A stretch of DNA of 64,000 bases from Deltaproteobacteria bacterium (GTDB lineage Bacteria; Myxococcota_A; UBA9160; UBA4427). The DNA is taken from contig PBFW01000072.1 in the NCBI GenBank assembly GCA_002719955.1, positions 62,001-126,000 of the forward strand. The letters run 5' to 3'. Shown piece by piece: positions 35,093-43,864 of this stretch. Every line of letters begins with the position of its first letter. Positions within the stretch are counted from its first letter, which is position 1. The position numbers were made by a program, and so were the translations under genes. The notes under the pieces are model-generated. The model saw nothing but the letters and a program-made list of their open reading frames with translations. It was not told the origin of the DNA and made no database searches.

Positions 35093-35809
35093 ATGGACAT
35101 CACTGGAAAGCGGGCCCTCGTGCTCGGCGGTTCCGCCGGAATCGGCCTCGCGACAGCACTCGAACTCGAGCGCCGCGGAGCCCGCGTCGTCGCCGCGAGC
35201 CGAAACGCCACCGGACGCGAACGTGCCAAGGCGGAATTCGGTGAGTCCACAGAACTCCGCGACGTCGACGTTCGCGATCGCGAAGGGCTCTCTGCCCTCT
35301 TCCAGGAACTCGCCCCCCTCGACATTCTCGTGTGCGCCGCAACCGGCGGCGGGCGCGCCGTCGGCCCCTTCCTCGAGATGGATCTCGACGGATTCCAGAG
35401 CTCCTTCGACAAATTGTGGGGCTACACGAATGCCGTTCGACTCGGCGCCGACCAGATGAGTGAAAATGCAACGATCGTGCTCGTCAGCGGCTACCCGGCG
35501 CGCAAAGCGATGGCCGGAATGTCCGCCATCTCGACCGTCGGCAATGCGGTCGAGGGCTTCGTCCGAGCCGTCGCGCCCGAACTCGCGCCACGGCGGATCA
35601 ATATCGTATCGCCCGGCGCGATCGTGACGGAGATGCTCTCGCCAGATCTCGAGAAGAACGCCCTCGTTCTCTCCGAAACGACAAAGCAGAACCTGATCCC
35701 ACGCGCGGGTCAACCGGAAGAGGTCGCACAGGCGATCCTCTTTCTAATCGAGAACGAATACGTGACCGGTACGACCATCGATGTCGATGGCGGTGCACTC
35801 CTTCCCTGA
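35093..35809 (+). CDS. Atypical SDR family protein lacking the YxxxK active site
   Basis: A 238-residue SDR. The coenzyme motif GGSAGIG (about 11-18) and C-terminal TTIDVDGG are normal. Where classical SDRs have SAYSASKAA it reads SAISTVGNAVEG, so Tyr becomes Ile and Lys becomes Gly. Catalysis by the standard mechanism is therefore unlikely. Related non-canonical SDRs with NGALE-type helices are known, so this is probably a real subfamily. AGGAGA lies about 9 bases before ATG. A serine-hydrolase gene follows at 23 bases. Confidence 0.85.
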   Translation: MDITGKRALVLGGSAGIGLATALELERRGARVVAASRNATGRERAKAEFGESTELRDVDVRDREGLSALFQELAPLDILVCAATGGGRAVGPFLEMDLDGFQSSFDKLWGYTNAVRLGADQMSENATIVLVSGYPARKAMAGMSAISTVGNAVEGFVRAVAPELAPRRINIVSPGAIVTEMLSPDLEKNALVLSETTKQNLIPRAGQPEEVAQAILFLIENEYVTGTTIDVDGGALLP

Positions 35810-35832
35810 CAGCGAGACGACGAGAGGACAGC

Positions 35833-37239
35833 ATGAGTCGACGAAATGCTGCGAGCCGCACGCTTCGCAGGAAACCGGCCACGTTCACCCTCGCACTCGC
35901 CGCCGCGTGTTTTCTCACCTCGGCCTGCGCGGACGGACTCGGGGCGGCTCCCGACGATCCCTCGATCACGTCGGGAACGCCCGAATCCGCTGGTCTTTCG
36001 AGCGAGGCGCTGCGACGACTCGACCGGGTACTCGAGCGCTACGTCGATCGGGGACAGCTCCCAGGCTACCAGCTCTTGATCGCACGCCGAGGACGCGTGG
36101 TCCACGAAAGCGTCTACGGACAGATGGACATCGAGGCCGAGCGCGCGCTGCGCCCCGATACGATCTACCGGATCTATTCGATGTCGAAGGTCATCACCGG
36201 CGTCGCGACGATGATCGCCTACGAACGCGGTCGCTTTCTCTTGACCGACCCGATCTCAAAATATATTCCGGCCCTAGGCGAGATGAAAGTGATGGAATGG
36301 GACGAGAAGGGCGACACGCGAATCGCCCCTGCCACCCGTGAGATCACCATCCTCGACCTGCTCCGACACACCTCCGGAATCAGCTATCACTTCATCGCTC
36401 CACCTCCCCTCGGGCAGCGATATGTCGATGCGAGCCTCACGCCGGGGATGCGCCCCCTGCCCGCTTCGACGAACCTGGGCGACGCGGGAAAGGACCAGGC
36501 AGCCACGCTCGAAGACATGGTCGAGCGGCTCGGTGAACTCCCACTCGTCATGCAACCCGGAAGCGCCTGGCATTACGGCATCAATATGGATGTGCTCGGA
36601 CGCCTGATCGAAATCAGCTCGGGCCAATCATTTCCGGATTTCCTCGAAGAACACCTCTTCGCCCCCCTCGGCATGAAGGACACCGCCTTCTATGTTCCCA
36701 ATGAGAAGGTCGATCGTTTTCCGGCACTCTACAGCGCGACGGCGGAAGGCGGAATGCGGCTCATCGACCCGCCGAACACCAGCGCCTATCTCGAGAGACC
36801 AGCGATGCCCGGTGGAGGCGGCGGGCTCGTGGCGAGCGCCGCTGACTATATGCGCTTCGCTCGAATGCTCACGAACGGGGGCGAACTCGATGGACGTCGC
36901 GTGCTCAGCCCCGCCACCACCGAACTCATGATGGCCAACCACCTTCCAGCGGTCGATTTCGGCCTCCGTCCACTGAGCTTGTCGACGGCCAAGGTCTACG
37001 CGAACGATGGCCTCGGGGTGGGCTTCGGGCTTACCGGCAGCGTGATCACCGACCCGGCAGCGACCGGGCTCCCTGTCTCGTTGGGCACCTTCGGATGGGG
37101 GGGCGCGGCGAGTACCTTCTTCTGGGTCGACCCAAAGGAGGAGATCACGGTCGTTTTCATGACACAGCTCCTGCTCTCGAACACCTATCCGCTCCGCGGC
37201 CACCTGATGAAGGGTGTGAATGCGGCGTTGCTCGACTAA
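35833..37239 (+). CDS. Serine hydrolase of the beta-lactamase class C / EstB family, lipoprotein
   Basis: A 468-residue predicted lipoprotein: positively charged start, hydrophobic FTLALAAACF and lipobox LTSAC. The nucleophile motif SMSK (SxxK) lies about residue 117, the catalytic Tyr in WHYGINMDVLG, and the third motif GWGGAASTFFW replaces KTG, as in EstB-type esterases. It likely acts on small esters at the cell envelope rather than on beta-lactams. It follows the atypical SDR by 23 bases and is probably co-transcribed. Confidence 0.88.
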   Translation: MSRRNAASRTLRRKPATFTLALAAACFLTSACADGLGAAPDDPSITSGTPESAGLSSEALRRLDRVLERYVDRGQLPGYQLLIARRGRVVHESVYGQMDIEAERALRPDTIYRIYSMSKVITGVATMIAYERGRFLLTDPISKYIPALGEMKVMEWDEKGDTRIAPATREITILDLLRHTSGISYHFIAPPPLGQRYVDASLTPGMRPLPASTNLGDAGKDQAATLEDMVERLGELPLVMQPGSAWHYGINMDVLGRLIEISSGQSFPDFLEEHLFAPLGMKDTAFYVPNEKVDRFPALYSATAEGGMRLIDPPNTSAYLERPAMPGGGGGLVASAADYMRFARMLTNGGELDGRRVLSPATTELMMANHLPAVDFGLRPLSLSTAKVYANDGLGVGFGLTGSVITDPAATGLPVSLGTFGWGGAASTFFWVDPKEEITVVFMTQLLLSNTYPLRGHLMKGVNAALLD

Positions 37240-37344
37240 CGAGCGCCCTGGCAACTCTCGCTGAAGCCGGCTTCGGGACCTTTCCCATTGTGGCCCGAAA
37301 CAAAATCGGGGCGTAGCGCGGAGATTGTTCCGGGCGGACGGACT

Positions 37345-38517
37345 CTAGCGAAGCTTCGGAATCACGAGTTCGCCAGCTGTGCGGATGCAAGACAGGATGC
37401 TCTCCTGGGAGATATGTCCCATCTGCATCAAGCACATCAGCCGATCTACGCCGGCCTCGCCATAGCGGTCGAGTTTGCGCAAGCAGGTCTCCGCGTCTCC
37501 GATGACCACTGAATCGATTGGCTCGAGCGCTTCATAGGCCTCGACGGGGTCGATCTCCAACCCAGCCCATTGCCGATTCATTAGTCGCACGATCGGATGC
37601 GGATCCTCCAGATCCCCGCCGCTCTGGTCCTCGTCGGCAACGACGCGATTCTCTGCATTTCCCCAGAGTGGGGTACGGTCGCGAACGGTTTCGATCCACA
37701 TATCGCGCGGCACCGAGAAGAGCCTGGGCTGAGCGTTCATGAACCAGAGCGCCGCCTCGCTCGCCCGACTATCGATCGCCTGCTGGCGTGTCTCGGCACA
37801 GTGGAAGAAGGCAAACGCGGCGCGCTGGTCGTTCACGAACTCGCCGACCGGATCACTATTCTCCTGACCGCGGCGGTAGGCATCAAAGAGCACCCCGAGT
37901 TGCTCGACGGGCTGGAGCATTACGGTCGCGAGCACCCCCACACCGAGGCGACCCGCCCCTTCGAAGCCCTCCGGCGTCGCCGCCGCCACCCAGAGCGGCG
38001 GGTGCGGGCGCTGCAGAGGCTTGGGAACGATCTGCAAGGGCGGGATCGTAATGCGCTCGCTCTTCCATTTGAAGACGTCCTGGGCCCACATCTGCGGGAT
38101 CATCCGAAGCGCCTCGTTGACCTCGGCCCGAGTCTCGTCGGGATCCGAGCCAAAGGTCTCCCACTCGTTAGGCACCGAACGTGCGATCCCGAGTTCGAGT
38201 CGACCCCCGCTCAGATTGTCGAGGAAGGCTCCCCGCTCGGCGATGCGCATCGGATGGTTGATGGCGAAGGGGCCGAGCACTCCGGCGTGCCCCAGGCGCA
38301 GGCGCTCGGTGTGCTGCGAGATCGCCGTGAGCATCATCTCCGGCGCGGACGAATAGCTGAAGGGCGGATATCCGTGATGCTCGACCGCCCACCAGATTCC
38401 AAAGCCCACCGCGTCGGCGAGCTTCGCCTGCTCGATCGCGTCGCGAAAGAGCTGCTCTTCGAAGCCATGACCACCGGCCTCGGCGGATTGAAGTTCAGAG
38501 AAGACATCGAGGATCAT
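37345..38517 (-). CDS. LLM class flavin-dependent oxidoreductase (luciferase-like monooxygenase)
   Basis: A 390-residue TIM-barrel protein of the bacterial luciferase family. Typical segments are WAVEHHGYPPFSY, RLRLGHAGVL, RIAERGAFLDNLSGGRLELG and PPLWVAAATPEGF. These use FMNH2 or F420 with O2 to insert oxygen, for example in Baeyer-Villiger or desulfonation steps; the substrate is unknown. It lies downstream of the ferredoxin and cycloisomerase-like genes on the same strand, 165 bases away, so membership of that operon is possible but unproven. Confidence 0.87.
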   Translation of the reverse strand: MILDVFSELQSAEAGGHGFEEQLFRDAIEQAKLADAVGFGIWWAVEHHGYPPFSYSSAPEMMLTAISQHTERLRLGHAGVLGPFAINHPMRIAERGAFLDNLSGGRLELGIARSVPNEWETFGSDPDETRAEVNEALRMIPQMWAQDVFKWKSERITIPPLQIVPKPLQRPHPPLWVAAATPEGFEGAGRLGVGVLATVMLQPVEQLGVLFDAYRRGQENSDPVGEFVNDQRAAFAFFHCAETRQQAIDSRASEAALWFMNAQPRLFSVPRDMWIETVRDRTPLWGNAENRVVADEDQSGGDLEDPHPIVRLMNRQWAGLEIDPVEAYEALEPIDSVVIGDAETCLRKLDRYGEAGVDRLMCLMQMGHISQESILSCIRTAGELVIPKLR

Positions 38518-38682
38518 AGTAGGGACTCCTGGAAGAATATTAAGGTAGCGATCACCCGGTGATCCGGCGAAGAGTTCCAGAGGACAGGGAGTCGAAAAAC
38601 CGGGGCATCATGGGTGCGGCATCGCCGCGGTAGATCCTTTGTAGCGCCGTGTCGAACGGATCGCTCCGGATCCCAAGCCCCA

Positions 38683-38886
38683 TCAGCCCTCGAACGAAAT
38701 CACCCTGTTCGGGCAATAGCGAATCGCGCGCTCGACCTTCGGCCGCAGCGCCTCGTCCGGGGACTCCATGATCAACTCGGTGTGATCGTAGGCGGTGGGA
38801 TTATTGACGACCCTGAACACTTCGGGCGCCTCCTCCGCGCACTGGCCATGTCCCTGGCAGAGCGCAAGATCGATCTTGATCCGCAA
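38683..38886 (-). CDS. Small ferredoxin, [3Fe-4S] P450-partner type
   Basis: A 67-residue ferredoxin using a TTG start, chosen because AGGAGG lies 8 bases upstream and similarity begins at once (RIKIDLALCQGHGQC). Cluster ligands fit CxxHxxC...CP: CQGHGQC and RYCPNR; the fourth Cys of 4Fe-4S ferredoxins is replaced by His, typical of [3Fe-4S] ferredoxins serving cytochromes P450. The nearest P450 is 11 kb away at 49750. Here it lies 87 bases downstream of an epimerase/3beta-HSD-type gene in the cycloisomerase operon. Confidence 0.85.
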   Translation of the reverse strand: MRIKIDLALCQGHGQCAEEAPEVFRVVNNPTAYDHTELIMESPDEALRPKVERAIRYCPNRVISFEG

Positions 38887-38973
38887 GGTCTTTTCCTCCT
38901 CTGCCAGCGTCGATCTTTCGCGAGGCAGGATTCGCGCGTTCATTCGTCGATCGATCCGGTGCCCGCTCGATTC

Positions 38974-40047
38974 TCAGCGCGCGGTGCCCGCGTCTCTCGC
39001 CTCATCTCCGGCCGCATCTCTCGCGGCCCCTTTCACTCCAACCCGGCCCGCCGCTGCAGCGTCGAGATGACCGGCCGCGATCATCCAAGCGATCAAATCC
39101 CGAAAGGAATCTTCTTCACCGATCGGCTCGCGTCCGATAATTCTACACGCTTCGCGATCATCGACCGCCACGCTGCGAGTCAGAACCTCCGCCGCTTCGT
39201 AGGTGAGCTGAACCGAGTGACCGAGGCGTTGCGCCACATCTCCCACCCGTCCGAGGAGGCGCAGCAGCCAACCCGGTATTCGCCGCGCCTTGAGCGAGCG
39301 CCCCGAGAGCGACTCGAGAAGGGCGTGGTAGCGGTCGTGTCGTAAATAGAAGGACGGGCCCATCAAGCGGGGCGCGTTCGTCTTCCCGTCGAAGATCCCC
39401 GCGATCACAGCCGCCAGATCTCGCACATCCGTCGTCGCGAGCCCTCCCTCGGTCACGAGGACTTCACCCGAAATCAGCGCGTTCGCGACCAATTGGGGGC
39501 CGATCGAGAAGGTCGGGTCATCGGGGCCCTGGACCGCCGCTGGATAGATGATCGTGACCGGCAGACGCGTCTGGAATTCACGCGCGATCCGCTCCGCATC
39601 CGCCTTGGTCGCCGCATACATCGAGGCGGGCTCTGCAACCTCGTCTTCAGAGGTCATCGTGTCGCCCCTCGGAGGAAAGAGCGCGAGAATGCTCGATACA
39701 TAGACCGCACGCTCGAGGCCGATTCCTGCCGCCGCTTCGAGCACGCTTCGAGTCCCCTCGACATTCGTCTCGGCGAGGAGCGCTTCATCTTCCCGCGCGG
39801 GAGAGAAGAGCCCGGCACAATGCAACAATCCCCCACAATCAGCGAGTGCCGCGCGAATCGCATCGCGATCCCCGACGCCGCCGATTGCGACCTCCACCCT
39901 CGCCTCGCTCAGGCCGAAGGGTGCCAAGACGGCGTCGAGCTTTCCGGGATCGCGTACGAAGACACGCACGCAATGGCCCGCATCCAGCAGAGCCGCGACG
40001 CTATGGCAACCGATCAGACCGGTCGCACCGGTGACCAGAACCCTCAT
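38974..40047 (-). CDS. NAD-dependent epimerase/dehydratase (extended SDR, 3beta-HSD-like)
   Basis: A 357-residue extended SDR. It has TGATGLIG (residues 6-13) for NAD binding, HCAGLFSP, VYVSSILALF and the active site MYAATK (YxxxK). The family covers sugar epimerases, dihydroflavonol reductases and 3beta-hydroxysteroid/sterol-4-carboxylate dehydrogenases; sequence alone does not decide. The start lies one base beyond the stop of the cycloeucalenol cycloisomerase-like gene. That context makes a sterol- or triterpenoid-type 3-hydroxyl dehydrogenase an attractive inference. Confidence 0.85.
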   Translation of the reverse strand: MRVLVTGATGLIGCHSVAALLDAGHCVRVFVRDPGKLDAVLAPFGLSEARVEVAIGGVGDRDAIRAALADCGGLLHCAGLFSPAREDEALLAETNVEGTRSVLEAAAGIGLERAVYVSSILALFPPRGDTMTSEDEVAEPASMYAATKADAERIAREFQTRLPVTIIYPAAVQGPDDPTFSIGPQLVANALISGEVLVTEGGLATTDVRDLAAVIAGIFDGKTNAPRLMGPSFYLRHDRYHALLESLSGRSLKARRIPGWLLRLLGRVGDVAQRLGHSVQLTYEAAEVLTRSVAVDDREACRIIGREPIGEEDSFRDLIAWMIAAGHLDAAAAGRVGVKGAARDAAGDEARDAGTAR

Positions 40048-40048
40048 C

Positions 40049-40921
40049 TCAGACGATCGGCCCCAGGAACCCTGCCCAGAGATCGATCAGCAGCAGGCTG
40101 ATCGCCCCGGCTGCGCTCGCTTCGAGGCATGCCCGCGAGAGCGACCAGCGCGAATCGCTCATCTCCTCGTCCATGCGAAAGAGATTCGGAAAGCTCACCA
40201 GGAAATACATCGAGTAGAAAACCGAACCCCACGCGAGCATTGCGTCTAGATCCACGTACCAGACATTCCCGGAAGCAGCCTGTGTGATATAAAGCCGCGT
40301 CTCCGCCCACGCGAAGAAAAGCGCTGAGAGTGTGACGATCACGATCCAAGCAATTCGTCGCACGGGCGTAAGCCAGCCGAGCGTGATCGAGCGAACGCGC
40401 CGCATGCACACGATCGCGACCGTGTGATAGACGATGAAGAACGCCACCGCGTTCAAGTACATGCCCAGCGGAACCTTCTTGTATTCCGCAGCTGCCGTCG
40501 CCTCGTCCGGACCGACCAGCGCCGCATCGAAATAGAGCGATACGTCATCGAAGCGATAGCGGAGCCCGAGCACGTCGAAGAAATATTCCGTATGGAAATA
40601 AGTCACGAAGAAAACGAAAACGAACATGTAGAGATTGAACTTGAACCAGTAGCTGTCCTGCCACGCGACTGCGGAATCGCGACGCAGCCATGCGGGCAGG
40701 AGGATGCAATAGGGAACCCACATGCAAAAATTCTGCGCGACATGCCAAAACGTATTCGTGTCGAGCCACCCCAGCCACTGGATCACGCCGTTGTAGATGA
40801 AGAAGACCGGAACGAAGGTCAGAAAGAATTTTTCGGCCCAGGCCTTGTCGGGATTGGGCGAGAACCAACGGGCCCGCGTGCGCACACTCGTCATTCGAGT
40901 CATCTCGTTTCCCTCGCTCAT
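40049..40921 (-). CDS. Cycloeucalenol cycloisomerase-like membrane protein
   Basis: A 290-residue polytopic membrane protein matching plant cycloeucalenol cycloisomerase (CPI, about 280 residues) throughout. Shared features from memory of the plant family: FSPNPDKAWAEKFFL near the start, YWFKFNLYMF, TYFHTEYFFDVLGLRYRF, FIVYHTVAIVCMRRVRS, FAWAETRLY, GSVFYSMYFLVSFPNLFR and the end DLWAGFLGPIV. The plant enzyme opens the 9beta,19-cyclopropane ring of cyclopropyl sterols. The start overlaps the TauD gene stop (ATGA), and the next gene begins one base after its stop, so three genes are translationally coupled. Sterol ring opening in this organism is inference. Confidence 0.82.
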   Translation of the reverse strand: MSEGNEMTRMTSVRTRARWFSPNPDKAWAEKFFLTFVPVFFIYNGVIQWLGWLDTNTFWHVAQNFCMWVPYCILLPAWLRRDSAVAWQDSYWFKFNLYMFVFVFFVTYFHTEYFFDVLGLRYRFDDVSLYFDAALVGPDEATAAAEYKKVPLGMYLNAVAFFIVYHTVAIVCMRRVRSITLGWLTPVRRIAWIVIVTLSALFFAWAETRLYITQAASGNVWYVDLDAMLAWGSVFYSMYFLVSFPNLFRMDEEMSDSRWSLSRACLEASAAGAISLLLIDLWAGFLGPIV

Positions 40922-41748
40922 GACGGTCGGTCTCCATCGATGACACAGCGACGCACTTCTCGTTTCCTGGGAAAATGATCGGCCAGCCCGCGGTGAACGG
41001 TCGATCGTTGGTCCCACAAGGCCAGATCCCCGAGCGTCCATCGCCAGCGCGCATGAAAAATCGGCTGGTCTATGTGGCGACGAAGGAAATCGAGAATCGC
41101 GTCGCTCTCGCTCGAAGTCAATCCGAGAATCTCCCTCATGAAGCCTCCCCCGAAGAAGATCGCCTTGCGGCCTGTCTCAGAATGCGTCCGGATGAGCGGG
41201 TGTTCGACCGACGGATAGGCCTCGCGAAGCTTCTGCGCGAGTGGTCGTGCCATCTCCTCACCTAACTTATCGATCATGCCCTCGATGAAACTCGTGTTGT
41301 CATGCCGCACGCGTAGGCCACTCAAGAAATCCTGTACCGCTGGCGACAAGGCATCGTAGGCCGCCGTCATCGATCCCCACATCGTGTCGCCACCATGGTC
41401 GGGCACGATCGTCGCACGCAGGAATGCAGCGTGCGGCGGTTCGGCGATCCAGGTCACATCCGTATGCCAATAGTCGGTCGCGGGCTCGCTATCCGGTCCG
41501 TCCGCGATCACCTGAAAGCTCGGTTCTGTCTCGCCCATCACGGCGGAGAGCGGAAATACGCTGGGTGTCCCGAATCGCCCCGCAAAGGCGAGATGCTGAT
41601 CGTCATCGATCTTCGTGTCACGAAAGAAGACGACCTCGTGGTCAAGAAGCGTCGCGTAGATATCCGCGACTTCAGAATCGCTCGGATCGCGGATATCGAC
41701 GCCGACGATCTCCGCACCCAACGCACCACCCAGGGGCTTCACATCCAT
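40918..41748 (-). CDS. TauD/TfdA family Fe(II)/2-oxoglutarate-dependent dioxygenase
   Basis: A 276-residue double-stranded beta-helix oxygenase. The iron facial triad is visible: YWHTDVTW (HxD, about residues 95-102) and the distal His in STVHRG, followed by the 2-oxoglutarate-binding Arg in KREVRRCV. Members hydroxylate taurine, 2,4-D, carnitine precursors and many others. It heads the operon with the cycloeucalenol cycloisomerase-like protein and the 3beta-HSD-like SDR, overlapping the former by 4 bases. A hydroxylation of the same lipid is the contextual guess. Confidence 0.9.
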   Translation of the reverse strand: MDVKPLGGALGAEIVGVDIRDPSDSEVADIYATLLDHEVVFFRDTKIDDDQHLAFAGRFGTPSVFPLSAVMGETEPSFQVIADGPDSEPATDYWHTDVTWIAEPPHAAFLRATIVPDHGGDTMWGSMTAAYDALSPAVQDFLSGLRVRHDNTSFIEGMIDKLGEEMARPLAQKLREAYPSVEHPLIRTHSETGRKAIFFGGGFMREILGLTSSESDAILDFLRRHIDQPIFHARWRWTLGDLALWDQRSTVHRGLADHFPRKREVRRCVIDGDRPS

Positions 41749-41908
41749 TCTCGACGATCTCCTACCCAAAGGGGGTCGGCCGACGATTTCAGCGACCCGA
41801 ATAGGCTCTACGTTACACGAATCGAGCAGCCGACGAAGCGCGACGATCCCCCCATTCCCGGGGATCGAGCCACCTCCTCAGCACCCCTCTCACGCCTCGG
41901 CAGTACCG

Positions 41909-42772
41909 CTACACACCCTCTCGAAACTGAATGGCCGCGACCGAATGGTCTTCCGCCAGTCGCACTGTGACCTCTGCGTTTCCCGGCGAGCACGCGAGCA
42001 TCGAAAGGGTCACGCGCTCGAAATGCTGCACGAAGCGATCGATTCCAGGCGCGTCGAGTCGCCTCTCCGGTGGTCGATCGCGTTCCTGCTCTCCCCTCCA
42101 TCGCCGTACCGCGTGAAGATTCGGCACCTGTAAGAAAACACTCTGATCAAGCATCCGATAGAGCGCTCGATAGTCACCCGCGAGCTGGGTGTTCACATAA
42201 CGCCGCCAATCGCCGCCGCGATCCTCGTCGCGCTCGAGCGAATTGATCGGCTCTTCGAGGGCCTCCTCGTCAACCGCCTCCGCTCCAACACACCAGCCCT
42301 CGAGCACCACAATGTCCTGGGGTCCCTCGACCAGGCGCGTGCCCACACGATCATCGAGTCCTTTGTCGAATCGGGGCAATTTGACCGGGCCCGGGCTCCC
42401 GAGGGCCAGGATCGCCTCGCGGCAATAGGCCACGTCATGGGTGCCCGGTGGTCCCCGCGTCTCGAAAAGGGGATGAATGCGCGCCGCCAGGGACCGACGG
42501 GCTTCCACGCCCAGATAGAAGTCGTCCAGGCCGAGGACACACGCGCGAAGACCGAGCGCAGAACATGCGGACTCGATCAGTGCACCGAGGGTCGACTTAC
42601 CCGCGCCCTGCCCCCCCGCCAACCCGACGCGCCGGGGACGCGACCGCGCCCATTTGCAGGCGAGCAGGGCCGCCAGCGCCCGGTAATCCGCCGGGGCTTC
42701 GGGATCGAGGGCCTCCACACAGCGCCTGAGAACATCGCTCTCCTCGCGCGCCGCGAGTCGAGGGGGCCTCAC
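41909..42772 (-). CDS. P-loop kinase, D-glycerate 3-kinase (GLYK)-like
   Basis: A 287-residue kinase of the PRK/uridine-kinase-like family. Walker A GLAGGQGAGKST lies about residues 50-61, then CVLGLDDFYL, HPLFETRGPPGTHD, KLPRFDKGLDDR and IVVLEGWCVGA, a set typical of plant-type glycerate 3-kinase and its bacterial relatives. It would phosphorylate glycerate to 3-phosphoglycerate. Divergent from the hydroxyacid dehydrogenase gene, which may supply or consume a related hydroxyacid; this link is speculative. Confidence 0.82.
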   Translation of the reverse strand: MRPPRLAAREESDVLRRCVEALDPEAPADYRALAALLACKWARSRPRRVGLAGGQGAGKSTLGALIESACSALGLRACVLGLDDFYLGVEARRSLAARIHPLFETRGPPGTHDVAYCREAILALGSPGPVKLPRFDKGLDDRVGTRLVEGPQDIVVLEGWCVGAEAVDEEALEEPINSLERDEDRGGDWRRYVNTQLAGDYRALYRMLDQSVFLQVPNLHAVRRWRGEQERDRPPERRLDAPGIDRFVQHFERVTLSMLACSPGNAEVTVRLAEDHSVAAIQFREGV

Positions 42773-42900
42773 GTGGGATTTCCCTCGTCGAATGTGATCG
42801 CCGCTTTCATTTCCCCTTCACCTCGAGACTCGCGTGGTCGTTCCCGTCGAATCACCTGCTGGGGCCCGCCCCGATCGGTGCTATCCACGGGCTCGGTAGA

Positions 42901-42909
42901 TGCTAGCTT
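42901..42909 (+). promoter_or_regulatory. Extended -10 candidate TGCTAGCTT
   Basis: TGCTAGCTT fits TGnTAnnnT and lies 74 bases upstream of the hydroxyacid dehydrogenase start at 42984. The same core occurs upstream of the P450, SDR and VOC genes. No good -35 is visible. Confidence 0.35.
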
Positions 42910-42983
42910 TCCGCCGCTTCAACGAACCCCAGCGTAATCGGCCAGCTCGACTCAGCACCCGACCGCCGATCCAGGAGAATTCC

Positions 42984-43850
42984 ATGACCATCCGCACTGG
43001 TTTCATCGGCCTCGGCGTCATGGGCAAACCCGTCGCCGCCCATCTCGCCCCCGCCGGCTTCCCGACCACAGTTTACGACATCGTCGACGAACCCGTCGAC
43101 GAGCTCGTCGCGGGCGGTGCCAAAGCCGCTTCGTCTCCCCGCGAAGTCGGAGCCAACTCGGACATCGTCGGGATCTGCGTGCCCGAGGATAAGCACGTCA
43201 AGGCCCTTGTATATGGCGAGGACGGGCTACTCGCTGGCATGAGCGAGGGCGGGATCATTCTGATCCACAGCACGATCCTTCCGGAGACCGTGGAAGAGGT
43301 CGAGGCGGCGGCCCGGGACGAGGGCATCGAAGTCATGGATGTCTGCGTGACCGGCGGCGCCGAAGGAGCGATCAAACGCACGCTGACGCTCCTGATCGGT
43401 GGCGCTGAATCGGCGTATAAAAAGTCCCAGCCCTATTTCGACGCGATCACCGATACCGAGCCGATCTTCGCCGGGCCCCTGGGTTGTGGCGCCAAGCTGA
43501 AGCTCTGTATCAACCTCATCACCTATATCCAATGGGCCGCCGCCTATGAGTCCGCCGCACTCGCAAAATCCGCGGGGCTCTCCCTCGATATTCTCAAACA
43601 GGCGGGGCAGTCGAATGGCCAGATCACACCGATGATGCTGGCCTATCTCGGAAGCCAGGAACTCCCCAAGGAGGTGATCGACAGCGAGGCCTTTCAGAAC
43701 GTCATGCTCTACAACACACGCCTGGCCGAGAAGGATCTCGCCTGGGCGCTCAAGCTCGCGCATCAGGGCGAGGTGCAGCTGCCGGTGGGCGGCCTCGTTT
43801 CGCAGTTAATGGGCAGACTCTACCAACTGAAAGACGGGCCGCGCGCGTAG
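42984..43850 (+). CDS. NAD(P)-dependent beta-hydroxyacid dehydrogenase (3-hydroxyisobutyrate dehydrogenase family)
   Basis: A 288-residue enzyme. It has the Rossmann motif GFIGLGVMGKPVAAHL (about residues 6-21), substrate loop DVCVTGGAEGA and the catalytic Lys in GCGAKLKLCINL. It oxidises or reduces short beta-hydroxyacids, or succinic semialdehyde-type compounds; a gamma-hydroxybutyrate or tartronate semialdehyde reductase role would fit the neighbouring glycerate-kinase-like gene. AGGAGA lies 5 bases before the start. A split-barrel protein gene follows at 14 bases. Confidence 0.9.
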   Translation: MTIRTGFIGLGVMGKPVAAHLAPAGFPTTVYDIVDEPVDELVAGGAKAASSPREVGANSDIVGICVPEDKHVKALVYGEDGLLAGMSEGGIILIHSTILPETVEEVEAAARDEGIEVMDVCVTGGAEGAIKRTLTLLIGGAESAYKKSQPYFDAITDTEPIFAGPLGCGAKLKLCINLITYIQWAAAYESAALAKSAGLSLDILKQAGQSNGQITPMMLAYLGSQELPKEVIDSEAFQNVMLYNTRLAEKDLAWALKLAHQGEVQLPVGGLVSQLMGRLYQLKDGPRA

Positions 43851-43864
43851 ATTGTCTGTCAGTC

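Noticed and set aside
41909..42772. Glycerate-kinase-like gene as part of the cycloisomerase operon
   Set aside because: It is on the same strand upstream but 160 bases separate it from the TauD start and the function does not fit; treated as separate.
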